Assembly (NCBI GenBank): GCA_963826795.1
Contig: CAWGYT010000022.1
Coordinates: 84,717-148,716, forward strand
Direction of reading: 5' to 3'
Length of the DNA stretch: 64,000 bases
Origin: CAWGYT01 sp963826795
GTDB lineage: Bacteria; Planctomycetota; Planctomycetia; Pirellulales; Pirellulaceae
Shown: positions 20,325 through 31,329 of the stretch, in pieces
Position numbering within the stretch: the first letter of the stretch is position 1
Layout of the letters: the number at the start of each line of letters is the position of its first letter
The notes under the pieces: generated by a model
Databases searched by the model: none
The model's input: the letters and a program-made list of their open reading frames with translations, nothing else
Told to the model about the DNA's origin: nothing
Translations under genes and position numbers: made by a program

Positions 20325-22230
20325 GTGACATCCGAAACCCGCTATGAAGATCCGCAACAGACGGGCGAACATTTCGCGCGGCTCGCCCGATGGCTGGAGA
20401 TGGAATCTCTGGCGGAGATGCAGCGACTGGCCGAGCGACGTCAGCGAGCGTCGACGCGCGATGTCGAGGCAAGCGGCGAGACGCTGATCGACCTGGTCAT
20501 CGACGATCACCGGATCGCAGTTGGAGGCCTCTATCTGTTGGACCTCGTCAAGCGCCGTCGAACACAGGAGTTGCCCTGGAATCGCTTCCGCGTCGGCTCG
20601 CCCGTCATTCTGACGCCCACGGACGAGAGTGACGGCGAACCGATGATGGGCGTCGTCAGCCAGCGCACGCCGTACGCCGTCCAAGTGGCGGTTGACGAAT
20701 GGCCGTCGGGAGACCGTTTCCAACTGGACCTTTCCGCCGATGAACGGACCCGCAAAATTCAGCACGCCGCACTCGTGGCCGTCCAGCAGGCGCGGGGTCG
20801 GTTGGCTGAGCTGCGGAAACTGTTCCTCGGCACGGACCCCACGCTTTGGCAAGCCATCGGCATGCATTCTCGATGCAAGCCTGAATCCTTCGCAGCAAGC
20901 CGCGGTGCACTTCGCGCTCACGGCGGAAGACGTGGCCGTCATCCATGGCCCCCCGGGCACCGGCAAAACGACCACGGTTGTCGAACTGATGCGGCAACTG
21001 GTGCTCCGCGAACAGAAAGTACTCGCCTGTGCCCCCAGTAATACGGCCGTCGACAATCTGCTGGAGCGGCTGACCCGAGCCGGCGTGCATGCCGTGCGGC
21101 TGGGCCATCCCGCGCGAGTGGCCGAGGACTTGCGCGAGCACACGCTGGATGCGTTGGTCCAGAACCACCCGGACATGAAAGTCGTCCGCAATCTGATGGA
21201 CCAGGCCGAGGACCTGTTTCGCAAGGCGTCCCGCTTTACCCGCGCTCGTCCCGCCCGCGGCGCGCGGCAGGACATGCGTCAGGGAGCGCGCTTGCTGAAG
21301 TCGGACGCCCGACGGTTGGAACGCCAGGTCGTGCAGCACGTGCTGGACCGCGCCGACGTGATCTGTGCCACCACCTCACTGGACGACGAACTGTTGGGGG
21401 ACCGCGTCTTCCCCTGGGTCGTGATCGACGAGGCGTGCCAGAGCACCGAACCGGGCTGCTGGGTCCCGTTGCTCCGCGCCGAGCGTGTCGTGCTGGCGGG
21501 CGACCATTGTCAACTGCCTCCCACGATCATCTCGACCCAAGCCGCCCAGGAAGGCTTCGCCTGCAGTCTCCTCGAGCGAACGGTCCAACTGCACGAACAG
21601 TCCGTCACGCGGCGACTGGACGTGCAGTACCGGATGCACGAACAGATCATGCAATTCTCATCGCAGCAGTTCTACGGAGGAGAGCTGATCGCGGACGAAA
21701 CGGTCCGCAAGCATCGCTTGTCGGAGCTACCGCAGGTCCGGTCGCTCGGGATCTTGGACGAGCCCGTCACGTTTATCGATACGGCGGGGACGGGCTGGGA
21801 GGAAGAACTCGAGCCCGATGGCGAAAGCCGGCGAAATCCGGCCGAAGGCGAATTGGTGCTGAAGAAGGTCGAGCAGTTGATGGAGGCCGGCGTCGAACCG
21901 TCGCAGATCGCCGTGATCGCTCCCTACGCCGCACAGGTCCGGTGGCTGCGGAATCAACATCGGCTCAAGGGTGTCGAAATCGACACGGTCGACGGATTTC
22001 AAGGTCGCGAAAAAGAGGCCGTCATCATTTCGCTCGTCCGCTCGAACGAAAGCGGGGAAATCGGATTCTTGGCGGATACGCGGCGAATGAACGTCGCCTT
22101 AACGCGAGCTCGCCGAAAGCTGCTGGTGATCGGCGACAGCGCCACTCTGGGCGGACATGAATTCTATCGAGCCCTGCTGGAATACATCGAATCGATCGAA
22201 GGCTATCATTCCGCCTGGGAGGAGATCTAG
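20325..22230 (+). CDS. Superfamily 1 helicase of the IGHMBP2/Upf1-like group, one frameshift
   Basis: ATP-dependent helicase of about 635 residues. The first 180 residues (frame of 20325) form the accessory N-terminal domain; after a frame change near 20865 come Walker A 'HGPPGTGKTTTVVEL', 'ACAPSNTAVDNLLERL', Walker B 'VVIDEACQSTEPGCW', 'LAGDHCQLPPTI', 'LDVQYRMHEQI', 'EIDTVDGFQGREKEAVI' and 'RRMNVALTRARRKLLVIGD'. These define the Upf1-like SF1B group. The start is GTG at 20325 with AAGGA 8 bases upstream. The single break falls between domains and is probably an error. Role in DNA or RNA metabolism is not resolved. Confidence 0.88.
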
Positions 22231-22300
22231 CAGAGCGATCCGAAACGGGAGGCCAAGGCATTTCCGGGATGCGCGAGGCTCGCGCCGAGCCGCAGCGCCT

Positions 22301-24379
22301 CTAAGACCTCTTCTTGCGTTTCGGTCTCGCAGACGCCTTGGCGGTCGTCCGATCCGGGCGATAGCCCACACCTGGATCGTGGCGTGATTGTTTGCGAGTC
22401 CGCTTCTTTCGCTCGTCGCCCGCCAGCTGATGAACGTAGTCGCCGCGGAAACGCTGATTGGCGTCCCGTCGGCGAGCTTCACGGGCCTCGCGCGGAGGTT
22501 GCGAGGGAATCAGCGAGTCGCAGCCGTCGCCGATCAAGTCCTGTCGGCCCGCCTGTCGCAGCGCCTCGCGAACCTCGAAGTAGTTCTCGGGCTTGAAAAA
22601 TTGCATCAGCGCGCGCTGAAACTTGCGGTCTTGCAGACGTTTGGCAATCGTCACGGGCTTCTTGGAAAATGGGTCAATGCCCGTGTAGTACATCGCCGTG
22701 GCCACATCGAACGGAGCGGGAATAAAGTCCTGCACCTGATCGGGCCGGTAACCGGACCTTTTGAGAAACAGCGCCAGATCGATCATCGAATCCAGATCGC
22801 TGCCGGGATGGCTCGCAATGAAGTACGGCACGAGGTATTGCTTCTTGCCGGCCTTCCGGGATTCCTCGTTAAATTGCTCCGTAAACCGCTCAAAGTCGTC
22901 GTTGCTGGGTTTGCGCATCTTGTCCAGCACGTGCGGATCGGTGTGTTCGGGAGCGACCTTCAGCTGACCGCCGACGTGGTGCCGCACGAGCTCGCGCATG
23001 TATTCCGGCGAGCGGCGGGCCAGATCCATACGGATACCGCTGGCCACCAGCACTTTCTTGATTCCGGGCGTCTGGCGTGCCTCGCGCATCAGTTCCACCA
23101 GGGGCCCGTGGTCGGTCCCCAGCAGCTTGCAGATCGTCGGATGCACACAGGATTGCCGCCGGCAAATCGCCTCCACCTCGGGACGCGAGCATTTCATTTC
23201 GTACATGTTGGCCGTCGGCCCGCCAATGTCACTGATCACGCCCTTGAACTTCGGATCATCGCCCATCGAACGGATTTCGCTGAGGATCGAATCCTTGCTC
23301 CGCGACTGAATGATTCGACCCTGGTGTGCGGTAATCGAGCAGAACGTGCAACCGCCAAAGCAGCCCCGCATGATCGTGACCGAATCCTTGATCATGCCGT
23401 AGGCCGGAATCGGCTCGCGATACGACGGATGCGGCAGGCGCGTATAGGGCAATCCGTAAATGCGATCCATCACGGCCTGCGAGATTGGCAACGGGGGCGG
23501 ATTGCAGACCACCGCCTGGCGGTCATGCCATTGGACGAGACGTCGCGCGTTGTAAGGGTTGGTCTCGTTGTGGATCACTTTCGTCGCCTCGGCAAACGCC
23601 AGCTTGTCCGTGCTCACTTCTTCAAAGCTGGGCAAGGCCAGGGCGTCCGGCGGCGGAGTCTCGGACGCGCCCATCGCATACGCCACGCCGCGCAGGTCGC
23701 GCAAGTCACGGACCGTTTGCCCCGCCGCCAGTCGCTCCGCCAGCTGAACGATGTTGTCCTCCCCCATGCCATAGACCAGCAAGTCGGCTTTGCAGTCCAG
23801 CAAGATCGAGCGACGCACCTTGTCGCTCCAGTAGTCGTAGTGGGCCAGCCGGCGGAGGGAGGCTTCGACGCCGCCGGCAATCACCGGCACGCCCTTGTAC
23901 GCCTCGCGCGCTCGTTGGCAATACGAGAGCGTAGCGCGATCCGGGCGGAGTCCAATCCGGCCGCCGGGAGAATAGGCGTCGCTGTTGCGCACCTTGCGAT
24001 TGGCGGTGTAGTGATTGATCATCGAATCCATGTTGCCCGCACTGATCGCGAAGAACAGCCGAGGCCGTCCAAATTCGCGCCACGCCTGACAGCTACGCCA
24101 ATCGGGCTGGCTGACGATCCCCACGCGAAATCCGGCGGACTCCAGCACGCGGCCCAGGATCGCCATCGCGAAACTCGGGTGGTCGATGTAGGCATCCCCC
24201 GTGACGAACACCACGTCCAACTCGTCCCAGCCCCGCTGCTCCGCCTCGGCCATGGTCATCGGCAGCGGTTGCAGGCGGCGGGGATCGGCCATCACCGGCA
24301 ATCCGGCCAAATGATCAGCCGTCTGGCCGGGCCGCGGCGGATGCTGAAGGACCGGCAGTTCCATGAGGTACCCGTGCAA
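22301..24379 (-). CDS. ygiQ: YgiQ-type radical SAM protein
   Basis: Radical SAM enzyme of 692 residues, uninterrupted. The cluster motif C340-x3-C344-x2-C347 is in 'MRGCFGGCTFCSIT'. The N-terminal 'VVFVTGDAYIDHPSFAMA' followed by 'FRVGIVSQPDW' and the later 'ASGIRMDLARRSPEYM' and 'LKVAPEHTDPHVLDKM' are hallmarks of YgiQ (UPF0313), whose reaction is unknown. The last 60 residues are a basic tail ('KKRTRKQSRH'), common in this family. A second Met at residue 6 is an alternative start. Confidence 0.95.
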   Translation of the reverse strand: MHGYLMELPVLQHPPRPGQTADHLAGLPVMADPRRLQPLPMTMAEAEQRGWDELDVVFVTGDAYIDHPSFAMAILGRVLESAGFRVGIVSQPDWRSCQAWREFGRPRLFFAISAGNMDSMINHYTANRKVRNSDAYSPGGRIGLRPDRATLSYCQRAREAYKGVPVIAGGVEASLRRLAHYDYWSDKVRRSILLDCKADLLVYGMGEDNIVQLAERLAAGQTVRDLRDLRGVAYAMGASETPPPDALALPSFEEVSTDKLAFAEATKVIHNETNPYNARRLVQWHDRQAVVCNPPPLPISQAVMDRIYGLPYTRLPHPSYREPIPAYGMIKDSVTIMRGCFGGCTFCSITAHQGRIIQSRSKDSILSEIRSMGDDPKFKGVISDIGGPTANMYEMKCSRPEVEAICRRQSCVHPTICKLLGTDHGPLVELMREARQTPGIKKVLVASGIRMDLARRSPEYMRELVRHHVGGQLKVAPEHTDPHVLDKMRKPSNDDFERFTEQFNEESRKAGKKQYLVPYFIASHPGSDLDSMIDLALFLKRSGYRPDQVQDFIPAPFDVATAMYYTGIDPFSKKPVTIAKRLQDRKFQRALMQFFKPENYFEVREALRQAGRQDLIGDGCDSLIPSQPPREAREARRRDANQRFRGDYVHQLAGDERKKRTRKQSRHDPGVGYRPDRTTAKASARPKRKKRS

Positions 24380-24638
24380 CGTGTTTCCCGTGGTTCACTC
24401 TTCCAACCTCTCAGTTTCGCCGCGCTCCGTGGGAAAGACAAGCGGACTGCTCAGCTCCAAGCCCGGCCAATTCTTGGAAGCCGGTCCGAGGAGCCGTCGC
24501 AGCACCTGCCGCAGTCGACACGGAATCACCGAAAATTTTCCGCCCGGCCGGCCCGCCATCGTCGTTCAGCTGTTGGGAAACCGTCGCTTCCGCGGCGGAT
24601 CGCTGTTAGACTCAGAAGACCCCAGAAAGACCGTGGCG

Positions 24639-25271
24639 ATGGAACTGGAACATCAGCGAAATCTTGTCCAGCAAGCAATCGCGGGCGATCCCCAGGCGCT
24701 CGAACAGCTGCTGCTCCTGCATTGCGACACCGTGGCGGAGCACATCCGCCCAAAGCTGGCGGGCCCGCTGCAGTCGCTGGTGAGCGTCGATGACATTTTG
24801 CAGGAAACGTTTTTTCGAGCCTTCCAACAGATCCAGCGGTTCGAACCCAAATCCGATCACTCGTTTCTGGCCTGGCTGAAGACGATTGCCGAAAGTCGAA
24901 TCGTGGATGCGATCAAGCATCAAAAACGGCGCAAGCGGGGGGGCGATATGCGGCGCGTCGAGCAGCCGCAGGATCAGTTTCAGACGTCCGTCATCGACCT
25001 GATGGGCGTCCTGGCCGACGGCGACGGGGCAACTCCCAGCCAGATTGTGGCGACTGACGAGGCAGTGCGGGCGATGCAGGTCGCGATTGCCTCGCTGCCG
25101 ATCGAGCAGCGTGATGCCATTCTGTTGCGGTACTTTCGCCACCAGAGCCTGGAAGAAGCCGCCGCCGAGTTGGACCGTTCGCCCGAGGCAATCCGCGGCC
25201 TGCTGCGGCGTGCGAAGCAGGCCCTTCGGCGGCACATGCAGCGGACATCCATCTGGTTCAGCAAGCGTTAG
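24639..25271 (+). CDS. RNA polymerase sigma factor, ECF-like sigma-70
   Basis: Sigma factor of 210 residues directing RNA polymerase to a dedicated promoter set. Region 2 is seen in 'SVDDILQETFFRAFQQI' and 'SFLAWLKTIAESRIVDAI', region 4 in 'LPIEQRDAILLRYF' and 'EEAAAELDRSPEAIRGLL' near the C-terminus. The ATG at 24639 gives the usual short N-terminus. No anti-sigma gene follows; instead a PEP-CTERM/dockerin gene starts 22 bases downstream and then a Ser/Thr kinase. In planctomycetes several ECF groups are known to neighbour such kinases, so regulation by phosphorylation is plausible, as inference. Confidence 0.9.
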   Translation: MELEHQRNLVQQAIAGDPQALEQLLLLHCDTVAEHIRPKLAGPLQSLVSVDDILQETFFRAFQQIQRFEPKSDHSFLAWLKTIAESRIVDAIKHQKRRKRGGDMRRVEQPQDQFQTSVIDLMGVLADGDGATPSQIVATDEAVRAMQVAIASLPIEQRDAILLRYFRHQSLEEAAAELDRSPEAIRGLLRRAKQALRRHMQRTSIWFSKR

Positions 25272-25292
25272 TTTGCGAGAGAGGACTCACCC

Positions 25293-26681
25293 ATGTTACG
25301 AATTCGACTGATCGGGCTGCTGTGGGGCGCGATCTGCTGGCCGGCAATGGCGCACGCGTCCAATTACGGATTTAGTATTAACGTCAACTTCGCGGCCGAC
25401 GGCCAACGCATTACGGGCCCCGCGGGCCTGTTCAGCGAACGCATCTGGAACGGTTTCGACGAGCCCTCGTCCGATCAGCAGCCGCTCGATATTGATTCCT
25501 TCGGGCAGCTGTCGCGCTCCGCAGCCACCGTGCGCTGGGATTCGCGGGGCGTCGAGATCTTGGATAGCGTGAAGCCACGCAATCCCAATGACGGGATCAT
25601 GATGCGCGGCTTTCTCGACTCGCCGACATCCATCGTGCTCGAGAATCTCGACCTCGTCGTACCGTCAGAGCAGTCGTTGAGCTACGCGTTGCTGATTTAC
25701 ACGGCGGGAGGCCGTCCCGGTGAATTGGGACAGTTCATCGTCAACGGAATCTCACGCGACCATCGCGACAGCGGCGTGTTTGACGGAGCATTCCGCACCG
25801 GCATCGACGGCAACGTCGTCATTTTCGAAGACCTGACCGCCCCGCAGCTGGAGATCAAGACCGATGGATTCGGGGCGATGAACGCGATTTCCTTGATGTA
25901 CTGCCGCTCAGGTGACTTCAATGGTGACGGACAGGTCGACGTGTCCGATCTGGATGAGCTGAGCGAAGCCCTGAAGCAGACTCCGCCGGACATCAAGTTC
26001 GACGTGAATCTGGATTTACAGGTGACGTTCGCCGATGTCCTGGCGTGGATCAAGTGGAGCAAGGGAACCTGTATTGGCGATGTCAATCTGGACGGCGTGT
26101 TCGATAGCACGGATCTGATCCAGCTGTTCCAGCAGGGCATCTACGAAAGTGACGAGACGGCCACCTGGACGTCGGGCGATTGGAACGGCGACGGCAAATT
26201 CGATAGCTCGGATCTGCTGGCCGCGTTTCAGGAAGGCTGTTACGAAGCCGAGGGCCGGTTCGCCAACGGCGAGGCTGACAGCGCGCCATCTTCCGCTTGG
26301 CTCACGGTTCCCGAACCCGCGGTCCCGGCGCTGCTGTGGTGCTTCCTTCCGGTGTGGCTCCGCCGGGCCGCAAGGAACTCGCGCATTTTCAACGTACAGC
26401 ATGATCCGAACGGCTTGGATTCGAAATCCGGGGGAAGGTGCGTGGCAGGCGAGAGGCGATTCGTTCAAAATGGAACGAGACCAAGTTCGCCGCGAGTCGC
26501 AGCCGGGGCCTCGGAAGATGAGTCGACGGGAGCACGACGAGGAAGATCGAAGGACGCAGATCCGCGAGATCGTGGCGGAATACGTGCATCGTCACTCGCG
26601 TGGCGACCGCGTCAGCCACCAGGAAATTCTGAGCCGGCACCCCGAGTTGATGCCCGAGCTGGAGGAAGAGCTAACGCGTGA
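25293..26681 (+). CDS. Secreted dockerin-like protein with PEP-CTERM-type tail
   Basis: The protein starts with a signal peptide ('IGLLWGAICWPAMAHAS'), has a beta-rich domain to about residue 215, then paired EF-hand/dockerin-like calcium loops: 'GDFNGDGQVDVSDLDEL', 'GDVNLDGVFDSTDLIQLF' and 'GDWNGDGKFDSSDLLAAF'. Near residue 340 comes 'VPEPAVPALLWCF' with a hydrophobic helix and Arg cluster, a PEP-CTERM-type sorting signal read by exosortase. The open frame then runs on for about 110 residues of unlikely sequence that overlaps the kinase start; an indel near 26380 would end the protein at about 26402, and I prefer that reading. The ATG at 25293 follows GAGAGGA. Confidence 0.82.
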   Translation: MLRIRLIGLLWGAICWPAMAHASNYGFSINVNFAADGQRITGPAGLFSERIWNGFDEPSSDQQPLDIDSFGQLSRSAATVRWDSRGVEILDSVKPRNPNDGIMMRGFLDSPTSIVLENLDLVVPSEQSLSYALLIYTAGGRPGELGQFIVNGISRDHRDSGVFDGAFRTGIDGNVVIFEDLTAPQLEIKTDGFGAMNAISLMYCRSGDFNGDGQVDVSDLDELSEALKQTPPDIKFDVNLDLQVTFADVLAWIKWSKGTCIGDVNLDGVFDSTDLIQLFQQGIYESDETATWTSGDWNGDGKFDSSDLLAAFQEGCYEAEGRFANGEADSAPSSAWLTVPEPAVPALLWCFLPVWLRRAARNSRIFNVQHDPNGLDSKSGGRCVAGERRFVQNGTRPSSPRVAAGASEDESTGARRGRSKDADPRDRGGIRASSLAWRPRQPPGNSEPAPRVDARAGGRANA

Positions 26682-29600
26682 GCGGCTGGTGGGGCGGGCC
26701 CGAAGGCACTTCGAACGTGCTCAGCAATCTCCCCTCGAATCGACGCAAGATGCCGACCACGATTCGCAAGATACCGCCCGTCTGACGGTTCGCTGCCCCC
26801 ATTGTGCCAACTCGGTCGAGATCCTGGCCGATGTGCCCTGGGCGGACATCACCTGCGTGGCTTGCGGCCAGGTCTTCAGTCTGGTTTCGGATCGGCGTCC
26901 CACGCGAGATGCGCCGACGTTGAAGCGGATCGCGCATTTCGAATTGATCGAGCGGCTAGGTGTGGGCGGGTTCGGCACGGTTTGGAAAGCCCGCGATACG
27001 ATTCTTGATCGTACCGTCGCACTCAAGCTTCCCCGGCGCGGTCAATTGTCGGAAGTGGAAATCGACAAGTTTCTGCGCGAGGCTCGGGCCGCAGCTCAGC
27101 TGCATCATCCCAACATCGTCTCGGTGCACGAAGTGGGCCGCACCGACGAAACGGTCTACATCGTCAGCGACCTCGTCCGCGGCGTCTCGCTGTCGGATTG
27201 GATGGCCATCCGCTCGCCCACGCCCCGCGAGTCGGCGCGGCTTTGCTTCCGACTGGCCGACACACTGGAACACGCCCACTCCCTGGGCATTGTGCACCGC
27301 GACATCAAGCCGGGCAACATCATGGTGGATGCCGACGACGAGCTCCACATCATGGACTTCGGGCTCGCCAAACGAGACGCCGGCGAGATCACGATGACGA
27401 TCGAGGGCCAGGTGTTGGGAACGCCGGCCTATATGGCGCCGGAACAGGCCCTCGGTCAGGCCCACGCCAGCAGCCCGCGCGGACGTCTATTCGCTGGGCG
27501 TGGTGATGTACGAACTGCTGACGGGCGAGTTGCCGTTTCGCGGCAATCCAAGCATGTTGATGCATCAAGTCATCCACGACGAACCGCCGGGTCCACGCAC
27601 CCTGAACCACCACATCCCGGTCGATCTGGAGACCGTCTGCCTCCGCTGTCTCGAAAAAGACCCGCTGCGACGATTCGCTTCGGCGGGCGAACTGGCGGAT
27701 GAGCTAAGCCGCTTCCTCAACGGCGAACCGGTTCTGTCCCGACCGCTGGGTTCGGTCGGTCGCGCGTGGCGCTGGGTCCGCCGCCACACGACAATCGCAG
27801 GCCTGGTCGCAACCCTTCTGCTGGCGCTGGTCATCGGCTCGTCCGTCTCCACCTACTTCGCCTTGCGCCGGCCGGCTTTCAGCGCCAGGCCGAAGGATTC
27901 CGCCGCGAGGCGCGGCAAAAGGAGAGCGAGATCCTCGAGAAGGAATCGCAGCTAACCGACACGAAACTCAAGTCGCGGGATTTAGCCGTCGAAGCTTCTT
28001 CCTTTTTCGCCGTCGGAACCGCGCTGATGCGCCGGCCGTTCAGCCGCCAACTGCAAACCGCCGCCCCGCTGGTTTTTCGATCGCCCGACGACGCCTTGGC
28101 GCTGCTGGAGGACGAGCAGCGATGTCCGGCGAACCTGCGCGATTTCACGTGGCGCTTCCTACATCGACACGCGCTGTTCCCACAGCAACTCATTCCGGTC
28201 CACTCGAAGGTATCGGCGATCCAATTCGACGCCGATGGCCAATCGCTGGCCATGATCGATCCGACCGGACATTGGTCCGTCTGGCGGCAGGACGAATCCA
28301 AGCATTGGCGGCACGAGCGAGAGGGGGCTCTCGCGACGTTGGCGGTCCGAGCCAATCAACGGACCGATGGAGACACGTCCGCCTTCGCGTTTCGCCCAAG
28401 CGATCTGGCCGTGGTCGAGGCGGTGGGGAAACAACTGATGCTCCATCCAATGCCCGGGTCCACAGCGACCGACTTCTTGCCCGACCTGTCGTTGCCCGGT
28501 CACGTCCGCTGCTTGCGGTTCGACGCCAGCAGTCGCTACCTGGTTTGCATCTGCGAGGATGACAACCCGCCTGATGACGCGAGGTTTCTGCGCGTGCTGA
28601 TCGACCTGAACGTGCCACAAATTATCGCCAGCGACGAGCTTGGGGCCGATGCCGTGGTCAGCATCGATTTTGTGGTTGAGCCGGATTCCCCGGACGGGCC
28701 CCCCGCCACGCTACTTTGCCGCGCGAGGGGACAGCTGCAGCAGTGGCCCTTGGCACCCGCGCACCGCCGGCAGCTCAGTCTCAGCACATCCGACGCGGCG
28801 ACGGCCGTTGCCACATGTCAAGCTCGCCAGGCCATCGCCTGCGGCGAAACGATTCGCCTGTTCGACGACAACCAGCCGCCAATCGACCTGCGTTTGTTGG
28901 ACGGTCGGGCGGAACATCTGGCGTTCTCGCCCACAGGCTCCCAGTTGGCGGCGATGAACGATCGCGGGATCCTTCAGATATGGCAACTCGAGACGCAGCG
29001 AGCGGACTGGTCGGCATTCGTCGACGGCGGCCAATGTCTGCAGTTTTCACACGACGCGCAGCTGGTCGCGTTGGCCAACGCTCAGGCAATCCGGTTGTTC
29101 GAAAGCGAGACGGGCCAGGAATCGGAGCCGATCATCGTCAACGGCAAGCTCGTTGACCTCGGCTGGGCCTCCACCTCTTCCCGCTTGGCGTTTGTCCAAG
29201 AGGATGGATCGGCGCACGTGATTGACCTCTCGCCGCGAAGGCTGCAGTTGGACGTGGTTCCGACGGGGCACTACACGACGGTTCGCTTCGGCTCGGACGA
29301 AGAACTCTATCTGGGTACCGACGAAGGCGACCTGATTCGCTGGAGTATCGCCACGCGGCAGCCCCAGCGGGTCGCTCGCTTCGAACAACCCATCGAAGCG
29401 ATCGCCGTGTGCCGAGCTTCTCCCGGCTTCGTGGCCGTTGCGTCCGGAAATCGGTTGCACGCCATTCGTCCGGACGGAACGACCGTCGCGATGGACGCCC
29501 ACCAGGCGACGGTGAAGCGGATCACGATCTCGCGCAGCGGTGAGAGTGTTTTTTCACTCTCCACCGACCGAGCGCTCGTTCGCTCACGACCGAATTGGAG

Positions 29601-30831
29601 TACCGGTCGGATCCAATCCGCGCCGCTCGATGCCCGTCCCGCGCTGACGACCACGGCGGAGATCTCCCCCGACGGACAAACGTTCCTGACACTCGGCTCA
29701 GACGAGATCCAACTCTGGGATGGCCGCGACGGCTCGTTCCGAGCGCGCGTCGCTGCCGGCGGAACCGTTCGCGTCGCGCGGTTTGCGCCCAGGCCGTTTG
29801 AGGGAACGTATCGGCTGGCAATCTATCGGGATGACGGACGTTTAGAAATGTGGGCGGGTGATCCCAGTCCGACGCAGAGCACCGCCTACCTCGGCGGCGT
29901 CACTCGTGACTTAGTCTGGCTGAAGGACCCGACCCGACTGCTGGCGATTGGCGATGCCGCGCAACTCGTGCTGATGGAGCCCAACGACCCGGAGGATCGC
30001 CGCACCGTGCGGGTCGCCAGCCCGCTGCGCCGGGCCTTCGTGTTGGGCGGGTCGCCAACGCGCGTGATCACGCTCCCCTGGGACGGACCGGCCCTGATCC
30101 ATGTCGTGAGAACTCAAGAAATCGACCTGGCATTCGAATCCACCACGACCGCACCACCGGAAGCCCGTCTGGAACTCGTCGCCGCCACCGCCGGCGGCGT
30201 CGTGTGGGCACTCGATCCGGATCTCGATGCGCTGTATCGCCTAAATCCGGCCAACTGGAACTGGGAGCCCGTCCCAGCGCCACCCCTGGGCAACGCCACG
30301 GCCCTGGCGGCCGAGGCGAACCGCATTTGGATCGGCACGGACGGCGGCGAGATCCTATTGCTGACCGAAAGCGACTCCGTCTGGAAGCGACAACAACGTG
30401 TCACTGGCCATCAGGGCCGCATCCTGGCGCTGCAACCGCTCCCTCAAGGCGGCGTGGCCAGCATCGGTGAAGACGAACGCTGCGCCGTGTGGGAGACCAA
30501 GCTGCAGACGCCGCTCGCCGAGGCAACCCAAGCAGGCCTAACGCACGTGGCCGTCGATCCGGAGGGAACTTGTTTCGCCCTGGCGAGCGGCAACGAAATC
30601 CAACTGTGGAGGTTAGATCAAGGCGAATTCCGCCGGGACGGCCAACCGCTGGCGGACCACACGGGGCGAATCGTACACCTGAGCTTTTCGCCCGACGGCA
30701 AGCAACTCGTCACGACCGCCGCCGATCGCGCCCTCAAATTCTGGGCGGTCAACCGCAACACCCACGCCTCCGAAGGGCAGCGCGACGCCAAACGCGAGGG
30801 CGAGGCTCCTGCCGAGCCGCTCGACCGGTGA
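26470..30831 (+). CDS. Transmembrane Ser/Thr protein kinase with WD40-type repeat domain, two frameshifts
   Basis: Hanks-type kinase of about 1,450 residues. An N-terminal helical region is followed by a zinc ribbon ('CPHCANS' and 'CVACGQVF', residues about 108-137), then the kinase domain from about 156: 'LGVGGFGTVWKARD', Lys in 'VALKLPRR', 'VHRDIKPGNIM', 'HIMDFGLAKRD' and 'MAPEQALG'. A frame change near 27470 and a compensating one near 27885 enclose 'DVYSLGVVMYELLTGELPF' and the membrane helix 'TIAGLVATLLLALVIGS'. The remaining 950 residues are WD40-like ('HLAFSPTGSQLAAM', 'SFSPDGKQLVTTAADRALK'), presumably extracytoplasmic sensing or scaffolding. Start may be 26470 or the ATG at 26518. 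Array 2 begins six bases after the stop. Confidence 0.87.
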
Positions 30832-30836
30832 CGCCT

Positions 30837-31250
30837 CCCTCACCCGCCACTCGGACGGCCACCTCTTCGATTCGCGGGAGAGGTGACACATGGTTGTCCC
30901 TTCTCCCCAACGCGGGAGAAGGTGGCCGCAGGCCGGATGAGGGGCCCGCCGACAGGCCACTCATGCAAACCCTCACCCGCCGCTTCGCGGCGACCTCTCC
31001 CGGCCACGGGAGAGGTGACCACGTCTCAGAGGTGACCACCTCTGTGTCCCTGTCCCTTCTCCCCGTGCGGGAGAAGGTGGCCGAAGGCCGGATGAGGGGC
31101 GGGGCCCGCCGACAGGCCACTCATGCAAACCCTCACCCGCCGCTTCGCGGCGACCTCTCCCGGCCACGGGAGAGGTGACCACCTCTGTCTCGCTGTCCCT
31201 TCTCCCCGTGCGGGAGAAGGTGGCCGAAGGCCGGATGAGGGGGGCCCGCC
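30837..31250. repeat. Repeat array 2: three units of the same family as arrays 1 and 3
   Basis: Units begin near 30837, 30966 and 31126. Each has an opening CCCTCACCCGCC, a CCTCTCCC...GGGAGAGG hairpin, a CCTTCTCCCC...GGGAGAAGG hairpin and a closing CCGGATGAGGGG, with 'gccgacaggccactcatgcaaa' joints (written here in part). Unit 1 is the most diverged; unit 2 has a duplicated 'gaggtgaccac' stretch. The orientation on the plus strand is that of array 3. It sits directly after the kinase stop. Confidence 0.9.
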
Positions 31251-31329
31251 GCCCCGCCCGGCTCAACGCCAACGGGCAGAAGACGACGTGGGGATCGTCT
31301 GGCTTGCGGGGGACTGCGGTGACGGGCCG

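Noticed and set aside
22388..24793. 801-residue plus-strand ORF
   Set aside because: Lies antisense over the whole ygiQ gene, which has clear radical SAM motifs; the ORF itself shows none.
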